This document shows positions 47,196-55,958 of a DNA stretch of 64,000 bases, piece after piece (position 1 is the first letter of the stretch; each line of letters opens with the position of its first letter). Origin of the DNA: Streptomyces sp. AA1529 (lineage in GTDB: Bacteria > Actinomycetota > Actinomycetes > Streptomycetales > Streptomycetaceae). The notes beneath the pieces are model-generated. The model was not told the origin of the DNA. It did not search any database and saw only the letters and a list, made by a program, of their open reading frames with translations. The position numbers and the translations under genes are program-made. Location of the stretch: NCBI RefSeq assembly GCF_000280905.1, contig NZ_ALAP01000098.1, forward strand, positions 1-64,000, in the 5' to 3' direction.

Positions 47196-49784
47196 ATGAC
47201 CTCACACGGACAGACGCCGACGGCCAACGCGATGCGGCGGGCCCTGAAGCGGGCGCGGGACGGGGTCGCGCTCGACGGGACGGAAGCCGCGGTGCTCCTC
47301 CAGGCGCGGGGCGACGACCTCGCGGACCTCACCGCGTCGGCGGCCCGCGTGCGGGACGCGGGCCTGGCGGCGGCGGGGCGGCCCGGAGTCATCACGTACT
47401 CCAAGAGCGTCTTCCTGCCCCTCACCAGGCTGTGCCGCGACAAGTGCCACTACTGCACCTTCGTCACCGTGCCCGGCAAGCTGCGCCGTGAGGGGCACGG
47501 GATGTACATGTCGATGGACGAGGTCCTCGACATCGCCCGCCGCGGCGCCGAACTGGGCTGCAAGGAAGCGCTGATCACTCTCGGGGACAAGCCCGAGGAC
47601 CGCTGGCCCGAGGCGCGCGCCTGGCTGGAGGCCGAGGGGTACGACGACACGCTCGCCTACGTCCGTGCGGTCGCCATCCGCATCCTGGAGGAGACCGGCC
47701 TGCTGCCGCATCTCAACCCCGGGGTGCTGTCCTGGACGGACTTCCAGCGGCTCAAGCCCGTCGCGCCCTCCATGGGCATGATGCTGGAGACCACCGCCGA
47801 ACGGCTGTGGAGCGAACCGGGCGGCCCGCATCACGGCTCGCCCGACAAGGAGCCGGCGGTGCGGCTGCGGGTGCTGGAGGACGCCGGCCGCTCCAACGTG
47901 CCGTTCACCAGCGGAGTGCTGATCGGGATCGGCGAGACGTATGAGGAGCGCGCCGATGCGCTGTTCGCGCTGCGCCGGGTGCAGCGGGCCTACCACGGGG
48001 TCCAGGAGCTGATCATCCAGAACTTCCGCGCCAAGCCGGACACCGCGATGCGCGGCATGCCGGACGCGGAACTGGACGACCTGGTCGCCACCGTCGCCGT
48101 GGCACGGCTGCTGCTGGGCCCCTCCGGCTGCCTCCAGGCCCCGCCCAACCTGGTGGACGCCGAGTACGCGCGGCTGATCGACGCGGGCATCGACGACTGG
48201 GGCGGCGTCTCCCCGCTCACCCCCGACCACGTCAACCCCGAGCGCCCCTGGCCGCACATCGACGAGCTCGCGGAGCACAGCCGGACGGCCGGGTTCGAGC
48301 TGCGCGAGCGGCTGGCCGTCTACCCCGAGTTCGTCCGGCGCGGCGAGCCCTGGCTGGACCCGCGGGTGCTGCCGCACGTACAGGCGCTGGCCGACCCGGA
48401 GACGGGGCTGGCGCGCGCCGGGGTACGCCCCCAGGGGCTGCCCTGGCAGGAGCCGGACGAGGGCTTCACCCCGATGGGCCGCACCGATCTGCACCGCAGC
48501 ATCGACACCGAGGGCCGCACCGGTGACCGCCGGGACGACTTCGACGAGGTGTACGGCGACTGGGAGGAGCTGCGCGAGCGCGCGGCGCCCGGGATGGTGC
48601 CCGAGCGGGTCGACGCGGATGTGCGCGAGGCGCTCGGCCAGGCCGCCGAGGACCCCACGCGGCTCACCGACGAGCAGGCCCTCGCCCTGCTGCACGCCGA
48701 CGGACCGGCGCTGGACGCGCTCTGCCGCACGGCGGACGACGTGCGCCGCGACGCGGTCGGTGACGACGTGACGTACGTGGTCACCCGCAACATCAACTTC
48801 ACCAATGTCTGCTACACGGGCTGCCGCTTCTGCGCGTTCGCGCAGCGCCGCACCGACGCCGACGCCTTCACCCTCTCGCTGGAGCAGGTCGCCGACCGTG
48901 CCCAGCAGGCGTGGGACGTGGGCGCCGTCGAGGTGTGCATGCAGGGCGGCATCCACCCGGACCTGCCGGGCACCGCCTACTTCGACATCGTCCGCGCGGT
49001 CAAGGAACGCGTCCCGGGCATCCATGTGCACGCCTTCTCCCCGATGGAGGTGGTCAACGGCGCCTCCCGCACCGGCATGTCCGTCCGCGAGTGGCTGACG
49101 GCCGCCAAGGAGGCGGGGCTGGACTCCATCCCGGGCACGGCCGCGGAGATCCTGGACGACGAGGTCCGCTGGATCCTCACCAAGGGCAAGCTGCCCACCG
49201 CGACCTGGCTCGACGTCGTCACGACGGCGCACGAGGTGGGGCTGGGCTCGACGTCCACGATGATGTACGGGCACGTGGACCAGCCCCGGCACTGGCTGGG
49301 GCATCTGCGGCTGCTGGCCCGCACCCAGCAGTCCGCGCGGGAGAAGGGGCTGGCCGGCTTCAGCGAGTTCGTGACGCTGCCCTTCATCCACACCAACGCG
49401 CCCGTCTACCTCGCCGGTATCGCCCGCCCCGGACCCACGGCCCGGGAGAACCGCGCCGTCACCGCCATGGCCCGGCTGCTGCTGCACCCGTGGATCCCCA
49501 ACATCCAGACGAGCTGGGTCAAGCTCGGCACCGAGGGCGCCGCGGAGATGCTCCGCTCCGGCGCCAACGACCTGGGCGGCACCCTCATGGAGGAGACCAT
49601 CTCCCGGATGGCGGGCTCCTCCTACGGCTCCTACCGGTCCATCAAGGACCTGGTCGCCATCGCGGACGCCGCGGGCCGCCCGGCGCGTCCGCGCACCACC
49701 GGTTACGGCGCGGTCCCGGCCGAGCGCGTCGCCGCCGCGCACGCCTCGGACGGCCGGCTGCCGGAGCTGCTGCCGCTGGTGTGA
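47196..49784 (+). CDS. fbiC: Bifunctional FO synthase (7,8-didemethyl-8-hydroxy-5-deazariboflavin)
   Basis: The 862-residue enzyme fuses CofG and CofH radical-SAM domains and makes FO, the chromophore of coenzyme F420. The first Fe-S site is C80-x3-C84-x2-C87 (CRDKCHYC) and the second C539-x3-C543-x2-C546 (CYTGCRFC). Other pieces are [20 protein letters not shown] and [20 protein letters not shown]. Such full fusions are typical of actinobacteria. ATG 47196 lies 6 nt after TACGCT; a GGAGG abuts it too closely to act as a ribosome site, so it is probably leaderless. A 10-bp hairpin terminator follows. Confidence 0.97.
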   Translation: MTSHGQTPTANAMRRALKRARDGVALDGTEAAVLLQARGDDLADLTASAARVRDAGLAAAGRPGVITYSKSVFLPLTRLCRDKCHYCTFVTVPGKLRREGHGMYMSMDEVLDIARRGAELGCKEALITLGDKPEDRWPEARAWLEAEGYDDTLAYVRAVAIRILEETGLLPHLNPGVLSWTDFQRLKPVAPSMGMMLETTAERLWSEPGGPHHGSPDKEPAVRLRVLEDAGRSNVPFTSGVLIGIGETYEERADALFALRRVQRAYHGVQELIIQNFRAKPDTAMRGMPDAELDDLVATVAVARLLLGPSGCLQAPPNLVDAEYARLIDAGIDDWGGVSPLTPDHVNPERPWPHIDELAEHSRTAGFELRERLAVYPEFVRRGEPWLDPRVLPHVQALADPETGLARAGVRPQGLPWQEPDEGFTPMGRTDLHRSIDTEGRTGDRRDDFDEVYGDWEELRERAAPGMVPERVDADVREALGQAAEDPTRLTDEQALALLHADGPALDALCRTADDVRRDAVGDDVTYVVTRNINFTNVCYTGCRFCAFAQRRTDADAFTLSLEQVADRAQQAWDVGAVEVCMQGGIHPDLPGTAYFDIVRAVKERVPGIHVHAFSPMEVVNGASRTGMSVREWLTAAKEAGLDSIPGTAAEILDDEVRWILTKGKLPTATWLDVVTTAHEVGLGSTSTMMYGHVDQPRHWLGHLRLLARTQQSAREKGLAGFSEFVTLPFIHTNAPVYLAGIARPGPTARENRAVTAMARLLLHPWIPNIQTSWVKLGTEGAAEMLRSGANDLGGTLMEETISRMAGSSYGSYRSIKDLVAIADAAGRPARPRTTGYGAVPAERVAAAHASDGRLPELLPLV

Positions 49785-49794
49785 CGCCGCGCCG

Positions 49795-49822
49795 CCGGTC
49801 CCGGCCCGGAATCCGGGACCGG
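49795..49822 (+). terminator. fbiC terminator hairpin
   Basis: A 10-bp perfect stem (49795-49804 with 49813-49822) with an 8-nt loop, beginning 11 nt after the stop codon. Confidence 0.7.
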
Positions 49823-49908
49823 GACCGGACGGCGCCCGCGGCCCTCCTCCGTCCGGCCGGATCCTTGACTAGAGTGCGGGGCCACGAACGGAGGAGGGGC
49901 AGCGGATC

Positions 49909-51042
49909 GTGACAGGCGCGGGCGGCGGGGACGGTGGCGTGACGGCCATATGGGGCCGGTCCGAACAGCAGGACTTCCGCAGCCGGGTGCGCGGCTGCCT
50001 GCTGGGCGGGGCGCTGGGCGACGCGCTCGGCGCCGGGGTCGAGTTCGACTCACTGGCCGCCATCCGCGAGAAGTGCGGCCAGGAGGGCGTCACCGACTAT
50101 CTGCCCGCCTACGGGCGCAGAGGAGCGGTCACCGACGACACCCAGATGACGCTGTTCACCGTCGACGGCCTCATCCGCGCCCATGTGCGCCGGGACACCG
50201 GAGCGTGGCATCCGCCGACCGACGTGCACGCCGCCTACCGCCGTTGGGCCGCCACCCAGCGCGACTGGGGCCCGGACGAACGCCGCGCGGACGACGGCTG
50301 GCTCGCCCGCCAGGAGTGGCTCTACGCCCGCCGGGCACCGGGCAACGCCTGCCTCAGCGGGCTGGCGGACGCCCGCATGGGCACCCTGGAGCAGCCGAAG
50401 AACCCGGAGTCCAAGGGCTGCGGCACGGTCATGCGCTCGGCGCCGTTCGGGCTGCTGGTCGGCTGGGAGCCGGGGCTGGTCTTCCAACTCGCGGTGGAGT
50501 GCGCCGCGCAGACGCACGGGCACCCCACCGGCTGCCTGGCCGCCGGGGCCTTCGCCGCGATCGTCCACACCCTCGCCCGGGGCGAGGACCTGGACACCGC
50601 CGTCCAGCGCGCTCTGGTGCAGCTGGCGGCCCGGCCGGGACACCAGGAGACGACCGATGCGCTCAAGCGCGCACTGGGCGCCGTGCGCCAGGGCATGCCC
50701 TCGCCGGAGCGGGTGGCGGCGCTGGGAGAGGGCTGGACGGCCGAGGAGGCGCTGTCCATCGGGGTCTACTGCGCGCTGGTCGCCGAGGATGTCCGGCACG
50801 GTCTGCTGCTGGCCGTCAACCACGGCGGGGACAGCGACTCCACCGGTTCCGTCTGCGGGAACCTGCTGGGCGCCATGCATGGGGAAACGTCACTGCCGCC
50901 GGGCTGGGTGGCCGAGATCGAGGGCCGCGCGACGATCCTGGAACTGGCCGACGACTTCGCCATGGAGATGACCCAGGGCCCCGCGCTGCACGAGCCCGGC
51001 ACCGCCTCCCCGGGGTGGCTGACCCGCTACCCGCGCGCGTAG
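49909..51042 (+). CDS. ADP-ribosylglycohydrolase family protein
   Basis: The 377-residue protein has the DraG/ARH fold: RVRGCLLGGALGDALGAGVE, RGAVTDDTQMTLFTVDGLIR (metal-binding TDDTQM), KGCGTVMRSAPFGL and VNHGGDSDSTGSVCGNLLGA (second metal site). It removes ADP-ribose from proteins or small molecules; the target is unknown. GTG 49909 has GGAGGAGGGG upstream. Confidence 0.93.
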   Translation: MTGAGGGDGGVTAIWGRSEQQDFRSRVRGCLLGGALGDALGAGVEFDSLAAIREKCGQEGVTDYLPAYGRRGAVTDDTQMTLFTVDGLIRAHVRRDTGAWHPPTDVHAAYRRWAATQRDWGPDERRADDGWLARQEWLYARRAPGNACLSGLADARMGTLEQPKNPESKGCGTVMRSAPFGLLVGWEPGLVFQLAVECAAQTHGHPTGCLAAGAFAAIVHTLARGEDLDTAVQRALVQLAARPGHQETTDALKRALGAVRQGMPSPERVAALGEGWTAEEALSIGVYCALVAEDVRHGLLLAVNHGGDSDSTGSVCGNLLGAMHGETSLPPGWVAEIEGRATILELADDFAMEMTQGPALHEPGTASPGWLTRYPRA

Positions 51043-51070
51043 CCCGCCTGCCGGAGGCTGTCGGCCGGAG

Positions 51071-51997
51071 TCACCCGGCGATCGGCACGGCGTGGCCGCT
51101 GACCCGCACCCGGGTGTCGTCCGGCGCGGTGCGGACGGTCAGATCGCTCGGCCGCCCCATGTCCTCGCCCTGCCGCACGGCGACCTCGCCCGAGGCGGGC
51201 AGCAGCCCGAGGGTGCGCAGATAGCCGCCGAAGGCGGCCGCCGCGGCGCCGGTGGCCGGGTCCTCGACGACCCCGCCGACGGGGAACGGGTCCCGGGCGT
51301 GGAAGCGCTCGTCGCTCTCCCGCCAGACCAGGTGCACCGTCGTCCAGCCGTGCTGCCGCATGATGCCGGTCAGCGCGTCGAAGTCGTAGTCCAGGTCGGC
51401 CAGCCGGGCCCGGGAGGCGGCGGCGAGCACCAGGTGTTCGTTGCCGCCGAAGGCCACGTGCGGGGGCAGCGCCGGGTCCAGATCGCCCCGGTCCCAGCCC
51501 AGCGCCGCGAGCGTGGCGTCCACCTCGGCGTCCCGTGCGGGGCGCGACCTGGTGGGGACGCTGGTGAGCGCCGCCCGCACGGCACCGCCGTCGTCCGCCG
51601 CCGTCGCCACCCGGATCTCGCCCGCGGGCGTCTCGAAGACCAGTTCGCCGGGGCCGAGCAGCCCGGCGAGGGCCACCGAGACGGCGACGGTGGCGTGCCC
51701 GCAGAACGCGACCTCGGCGAGCGGGCTGAAGTAGCGGAGCGTGAAGTGGCGCCGCTCGTCGTCGCGGGCGGTGACGAACACCGTCTCGGAGTACCCGACC
51801 TCGGCGGCGATCGCCAGCATCTGCCGCGCGTCGAGGTGTGCGGCGTCGAGGACGACCCCGGCCGGGTTCCCGCCGTCGGGGTCGGAGGTGAACGCGGAGT
51901 AGCGGAGCACGTCCGCACCGGCTGTGGCTGCGGAGGGCGCGGAGACCGAGGAGGGCGCTGAGGCTGCGGAAGGCGCGGAGGCCGCTGAGGAAGTCAT
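51071..51997 (-). CDS. PhzF-family isomerase
   Basis: The 308-residue protein fits the PhzF/diaminopimelate-epimerase-like fold: FTSDPDGGNPAGVVLDAAHL, AEVGYSETVFVTARDDERRH (catalytic Glu), RYFSPLAEVAFCGHATVAVS and a second half with EDPATGAAAAAFGGYL. The reaction is unknown. The N-terminus has a low-complexity SAASAPSAA repeat after ATG 51997. It is divergent from a LysR regulator, which may control it. Confidence 0.92.
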   Translation of the reverse strand: MTSSAASAPSAASAPSSVSAPSAATAGADVLRYSAFTSDPDGGNPAGVVLDAAHLDARQMLAIAAEVGYSETVFVTARDDERRHFTLRYFSPLAEVAFCGHATVAVSVALAGLLGPGELVFETPAGEIRVATAADDGGAVRAALTSVPTRSRPARDAEVDATLAALGWDRGDLDPALPPHVAFGGNEHLVLAAASRARLADLDYDFDALTGIMRQHGWTTVHLVWRESDERFHARDPFPVGGVVEDPATGAAAAAFGGYLRTLGLLPASGEVAVRQGEDMGRPSDLTVRTAPDDTRVRVSGHAVPIAG

Positions 51998-52054
51998 GCC
52001 TGAACTTTTGCACCCGCACGTCATTATTACCAACGATAGTTATGCATGAGTGCG

Positions 52055-52069
52055 ATCGAATATCTCGAT
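52055..52069. promoter_or_regulatory. LysR-type operator candidate
   Basis: ATCGA-ATATC-TCGAT in the AT-rich divergent region between phzF-like and LysR genes, 21 nt upstream of the LysR start. The T-N11-A symmetry fits LysR regulators. Confidence 0.5.
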
Positions 52070-52089
52070 GGCATTGCTAGGGTCCGGGA

Positions 52090-53016
52090 ATGGACACCCG
52101 GCTGCTGGAAACCTTCGCCGCGCTCGCCAGAACCGAGAGCTTCACCGGTGCCGCCGCCGAACTGCGGCTCGCCCAGTCCACGGTCACGGTGCAGATCAGA
52201 TCCCTGGAGAAGACGCTGGGCACCCGGCTCTTCGACCGGCTCGCACGAGGAGCGCTGCTCACCGACGCGGGGCGGCGGCTGCTCACCCACGCCGAGGAGG
52301 TCCTGGAGGCCGAGTCCCGGCTGCTGGCGGCCGCCACCGAGGACGGCCCGGTCAGCGGCACCGTGGTGGTCGGCGCCGGCGAGACACTCTGCTCGGCCCA
52401 TCTGCCCGCGGTGATCGTCGCACTGCGCCGCCGGCACCCGCGGGTGGAGGTACACCTGGAGCCGCACGGGACCGCGGACGCCGTGGCGGCACTGCGCGCG
52501 GGCCGACTGGACTGCGCCCTGCTGCTGGAGGACGTGGTCGACCAGTCCGGCGTCACGGCCGAACGCGTCGCCGAACAGCCCCTGGTCCTGCTCTGCGCCC
52601 CCGGCCATCCGCTGGCCGGCCGCGAACAGGCGGCGACCTGGCAGGAGCTGGCACGGGAGAGCTTCTTCCTCCACGAGCAGGGCTGCTCCTACAGCGACCA
52701 ACTGGCCGCGCGCCTCCACGCGGTCGCCGGTACCCCGCCGCGGCTGACCCGGTTCGGCAGCATCGAGGCCGCACGCTCCTGCGTGGCGGCCGGGCTCGGG
52801 CTCACCGTCCTGCCCCGCGCCAATGTCACCGCTGCGCTGCGCGACGGCCGCCTCGCCGAGGTACCCGGCCCCTCCCTCCCGCACATCTCCGTCCATCTCG
52901 CCCGCACCCGGCGCCGTCGGCCCACTCGCGCGGCACACGCCGTAGCGGCCCAGATCGTGCGGCACTTCCAGGACGAGGGAGCGGCCCCGGCCGCCGGCCC
53001 CGAGCCGTCCGGCTGA
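52090..53016 (+). CDS. LysR-family transcriptional regulator
   Basis: The 308-residue regulator has the N-terminal HTH (RLLETFAALARTESFTGAAA, LAQSTVTVQIRSLEKTLGTR, LFDRLARGALLTDAGRRLL) and a substrate-binding-type effector domain. It probably controls the divergent PhzF-like gene; the effector is unknown. ATG 52090 starts the HTH. Confidence 0.93.
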   Translation: MDTRLLETFAALARTESFTGAAAELRLAQSTVTVQIRSLEKTLGTRLFDRLARGALLTDAGRRLLTHAEEVLEAESRLLAAATEDGPVSGTVVVGAGETLCSAHLPAVIVALRRRHPRVEVHLEPHGTADAVAALRAGRLDCALLLEDVVDQSGVTAERVAEQPLVLLCAPGHPLAGREQAATWQELARESFFLHEQGCSYSDQLAARLHAVAGTPPRLTRFGSIEAARSCVAAGLGLTVLPRANVTAALRDGRLAEVPGPSLPHISVHLARTRRRRPTRAAHAVAAQIVRHFQDEGAAPAAGPEPSG

Positions 53017-53159
53017 CCCCGCGCCGGTTCCTCCGGCGGCGCCGAGCCCCCTCGGCCGGGACGGGCGGGCCCGTCGAGAGGGCTCCGGTGCACGGGTGCG
53101 GCACGGTCCAGCACGGGGCGGTCCCGCCGCCGGCGCCGTCCGGACCGCCGCTGCCGGCC

Positions 53160-53375
53160 TCAGGCCAGGCCGGTCGCGGAGCCCCCGGAGCTCACACGGG
53201 CCACGAACGCGTCCCACGCCTCCGGCAGGAAGCTGAGCGCGGGTCCCTGCGGCTCCTTGGAATCCCGTACCGCCACCGTGCGCACCGCCGGCGACTTCAC
53301 CTCCACGCAGGCCCCGTTGCCCGTGGAGTAGCTGGACTTGGTCCAGGAATGGGTGGTTCCTTGCTGAATCGGCAT
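53160..53375 (-). CDS. DUF397 domain protein
   Basis: The 71-residue protein has SWTKSSYSTGNGACVEVKSP and VAVRDSKEPQGPALSF, the DUF397 signature. It lies downstream of the XRE/DUF5753 gene on the same strand, the second such pair in the window. ATG 53375 has GGAG 5 nt upstream. A hairpin at 53552-53585 separates it from the XRE gene. Confidence 0.9.
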   Translation of the reverse strand: MPIQQGTTHSWTKSSYSTGNGACVEVKSPAVRTVAVRDSKEPQGPALSFLPEAWDAFVARVSSGGSATGLA

Positions 53376-53551
53376 GTCTGCTCCGGTTCTTCCGGGTTGT
53401 TCCTGACGTGCGAACGACATTACGCGGCGATTCGGGCGCGCGACGTTGTCGTTCACTCAACCGGATGGCATATTCCAAGCAGCTCTTCACATCGCGGTGC
53501 GCTGCGGTGTAGCCTCCCCGCTTTTTTCTGCACTTCCTCCCGGCACATGCC

Positions 53552-53585
53552 GGACGGCCCGGCAGCTCCAGCCGCCGGGCCGTCC
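53552..53585. terminator. Hairpin between the XRE and DUF397 genes
   Basis: A 12-bp perfect stem (53552-53563 with 53574-53585) with a 10-nt loop. It can attenuate read-through from the XRE gene into the DUF397 gene. Confidence 0.65.
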
Positions 53586-53661
53586 ATTCCGCGACACCGT
53601 GTTCCCGGTCCTCCCCGTGCGCGGGGGCTCGCGCTCGGCGCTCAGCCCGCGCGTACTCCGC

Positions 53662-54522
53662 TCAGCCCCGCGCGTACTCCTTGGCCACGTCCTCGATGAA
53701 CTCGCGCGTCTGGTCCGGGTTCAGCGCCTGCGCCCGCAGGTGCTCGTACATGACGCTGTAGTTCTGCACGTCGTTCGCCTTCTCCAGGTAGAGGTCACTG
53801 GTGACGCCCTCCAGGTAGATGACGGTCGAGTCCGTCGCCTCCGGGAACTCCAGAATGGCGTACTGCCCGTTCACGCCCGGATGCGCGCCCATCGAGAACG
53901 GCATGACCTGGAGCGTCACATGGGGCTGCTGCGACATCTCGTTGAGGTACTCGAGCTGCTCGGCCATCGTGTGCCTGCCGCCCACCTCGCGGCGCAGCAC
54001 CGACTCGTCCAGCACCGCCCACAGCCGCAGCGGGGTGCGGTCCTCCCGGATGCGCTCCTGGCGGCGCATCCGGACCTGCACCCGGCGCTCGATGTCCGCC
54101 GCACCGGCCTCCGGGAGGGCACCGGCGACCACCGCTTCCGCGTACGGCCGGGTCTGCAGCAGGCCCGGCACGACCTGGGGCTCGTAGACGCGCAGCGAGG
54201 CGGCGTCCGTCTCCAGGCCGATGTAGACGCTGTAGGGGATGTCCCCGAACGCGTGCCACCAGCCCTGCTGGCGCGACTCCTTCGCCATCTGCATCAGCGA
54301 GTCGACTATCCGCCGGTCCTCGACCTCGTAGACGCCGCACAGATCGCGCACGTCCCGCTGGCTGATGCTGCGGCGGCCGTTCTCCAGCCTGCTGATCTTC
54401 GACTGGGAGACCAGCAGCCGGTCCGCGACCTCCTCCGCCGTCATGCCCCGCTGCTCGCGCAGACGGCGCAGTTCCTGGCCGAGTCGGCGACGCCGGACTG
54501 TGGGGTTGACGTTCGACGCCAC
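53662..54522 (-). CDS. XRE-family regulator with DUF5753 domain
   Basis: The 286-residue protein has an XRE HTH at about 10-70 (LGQELRRLREQRGMTAEEVA, DRLLVSQSKISRLENGRRSI) and a DUF5753 domain (VYEPQVVPGLLQTRPYAEAV, LRLWAVLDESVLRREVGGRH). It resembles S. coelicolor SCO4441. GTG 54522 follows GGAGG at 9 nt. It forms a module with the DUF397 gene at 53160. Confidence 0.92.
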   Translation of the reverse strand: MASNVNPTVRRRRLGQELRRLREQRGMTAEEVADRLLVSQSKISRLENGRRSISQRDVRDLCGVYEVEDRRIVDSLMQMAKESRQQGWWHAFGDIPYSVYIGLETDAASLRVYEPQVVPGLLQTRPYAEAVVAGALPEAGAADIERRVQVRMRRQERIREDRTPLRLWAVLDESVLRREVGGRHTMAEQLEYLNEMSQQPHVTLQVMPFSMGAHPGVNGQYAILEFPEATDSTVIYLEGVTSDLYLEKANDVQNYSVMYEHLRAQALNPDQTREFIEDVAKEYARG

Positions 54523-54947
54523 GGGACCGCACCTCCGTGTAAGTACGACTACTCCAGCAGATTGCCACCAACCTGTGTGCTCGCGCTGGAAAATGACAAC
54601 AGAGAGTGCGGATTCGAGTACAGCGTCGGGCGGGTGGGGGGACGAAAACGCATGCGCGGGGACGCGGATCCGGTCGTCGCCGTGGGACGGCCGGACCGCG
54701 AGCCCGCGCCTGCGTACTGGTACCCGTACCGCTCCGAGCCGCACCGACGACCCGCGCGGCGGTCCGCGGCCTGCCGCGGGCGTCGGACGCCCCCGCAGGC
54801 GCGCGGCGTCCGCCGCCCCCGTGCGGTGCCGTGCGTGCTCGGGTGCCGTGCTGTGCTCGTGGTGCCGTGCGTGCTCCGGAGGATGCCCTGCCTCCGGCTG
54901 GTGCCGTGCCTCCGGCCCGTACGGAACGGCCCGGACAGCGGCGACGG
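54523..54947. other. Intergenic stretch with GTGC-rich repeats
   Basis: 425 nt between the XRE and GPP34 genes. Around 54820-54915 it has imperfect copies of GTGCCGTGCGTGCTC. No gene is supported. Confidence 0.45.
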
Positions 54948-55727
54948 TCAGCGTGCTCCCGCTCGGACCATGCCGCCCGCCATGTGCCGGGGCTGCTCCG
55001 GCAGATGCCGGGCCGGACCCGCGGTGGACGCCGTCGCACGCGTGGCCGGGCGCCCCGGCGAGGGTCCGCTCGCCGCGCTCGCCTGAGCTCGGCGCGGCTG
55101 CGCCCCGACGCCGTTCTGGACGTCCATCACCGCGTGCGCGACGAGGCCGCCCATCGGATCGTGCCTGATCAGGTCCCGCAGCCGGGAGCGGCAGGACCGT
55201 CCCTCGTTGCCGGGGTAGAGGTGCTTGCCGAGTCCGACCGCGTGGGCCAGCGCGGCGAGCGCCGCTGTCCGTGGGTCCGGTGGGACCCCGGTGCGGATCG
55301 CGGTGTCGAGCCGGGCCCTGATCTCCCGGCTGATGGCTGTCTCCGTCGCCTGGTAGCGCGTCGTCGGCAGCACTCCGCACATCTGGCCGGAAACGGCGTG
55401 CACCATGCCACACCGTTCCAGATGTGTGAGATAGGTTTGGCGCAGCCCCAACCGGGGCCCGCCGATCCAGTGGACCGCGCGCACCGGGCTGCCGCGCCTG
55501 CGCAGCAGTTCCAGCGCCGAGTCCAGCGTCGGATCTCCGGTCGGCCGTGGCAGCACCACGGCGATACGATCCCCATCAGGGGCTATCCGTCCGGCCAGAG
55601 CCAGCTCCACTAGCTGCGCTCCGGCCAGGCCGAGGTCGAGCGACTGCGGCTGCGCCGTGGTACCCGTGGCCGGGTCCAGGGCGAGCAGCAGCAGCTCCTC
55701 GGGAATTGTTCTGCGGCTCCTGCCCAT
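54948..55727 (-). CDS. GPP34 (GOLPH3-like) family protein
   Basis: The 259-residue protein matches the GPP34 family (Golgi phosphoprotein 3-like): TIPEELLLLALDPATGTTAQ, LDLGLAGAQLVELALAGRIA, and a LRQTYLTHLERCGMVHAVSG segment. In eukaryotes the family binds phosphatidylinositol 4-phosphate; bacterial members have no known role. ATG 55727 has GGGGAGG 5 nt upstream. The C-terminal 70 residues are a disordered Ala/Pro tail. Confidence 0.88.
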   Translation of the reverse strand: MGRSRRTIPEELLLLALDPATGTTAQPQSLDLGLAGAQLVELALAGRIAPDGDRIAVVLPRPTGDPTLDSALELLRRRGSPVRAVHWIGGPRLGLRQTYLTHLERCGMVHAVSGQMCGVLPTTRYQATETAISREIRARLDTAIRTGVPPDPRTAALAALAHAVGLGKHLYPGNEGRSCRSRLRDLIRHDPMGGLVAHAVMDVQNGVGAQPRRAQASAASGPSPGRPATRATASTAGPARHLPEQPRHMAGGMVRAGAR

Positions 55728-55958
55728 CCATGCCTCCCCGCGTGGATGAATGACAGGGTGACCCCTCTCACAATGGTCTGTCGAGAGTGCGCGGACCTTA
55801 TGGGAGGGAACCAGTAGGTATGTCGTTCTCGTCTGCTGCAAGGGGAGGCCCAGGAGGCCACCCTCCGGGGGAGTGCCGCCACGCCGGTGGCGCCCTCGGT
55901 GCATAGGACACTGTTAACTGGTATAGCGAGCGGCGAGCAGCAGCATCAGGAGGCATCG

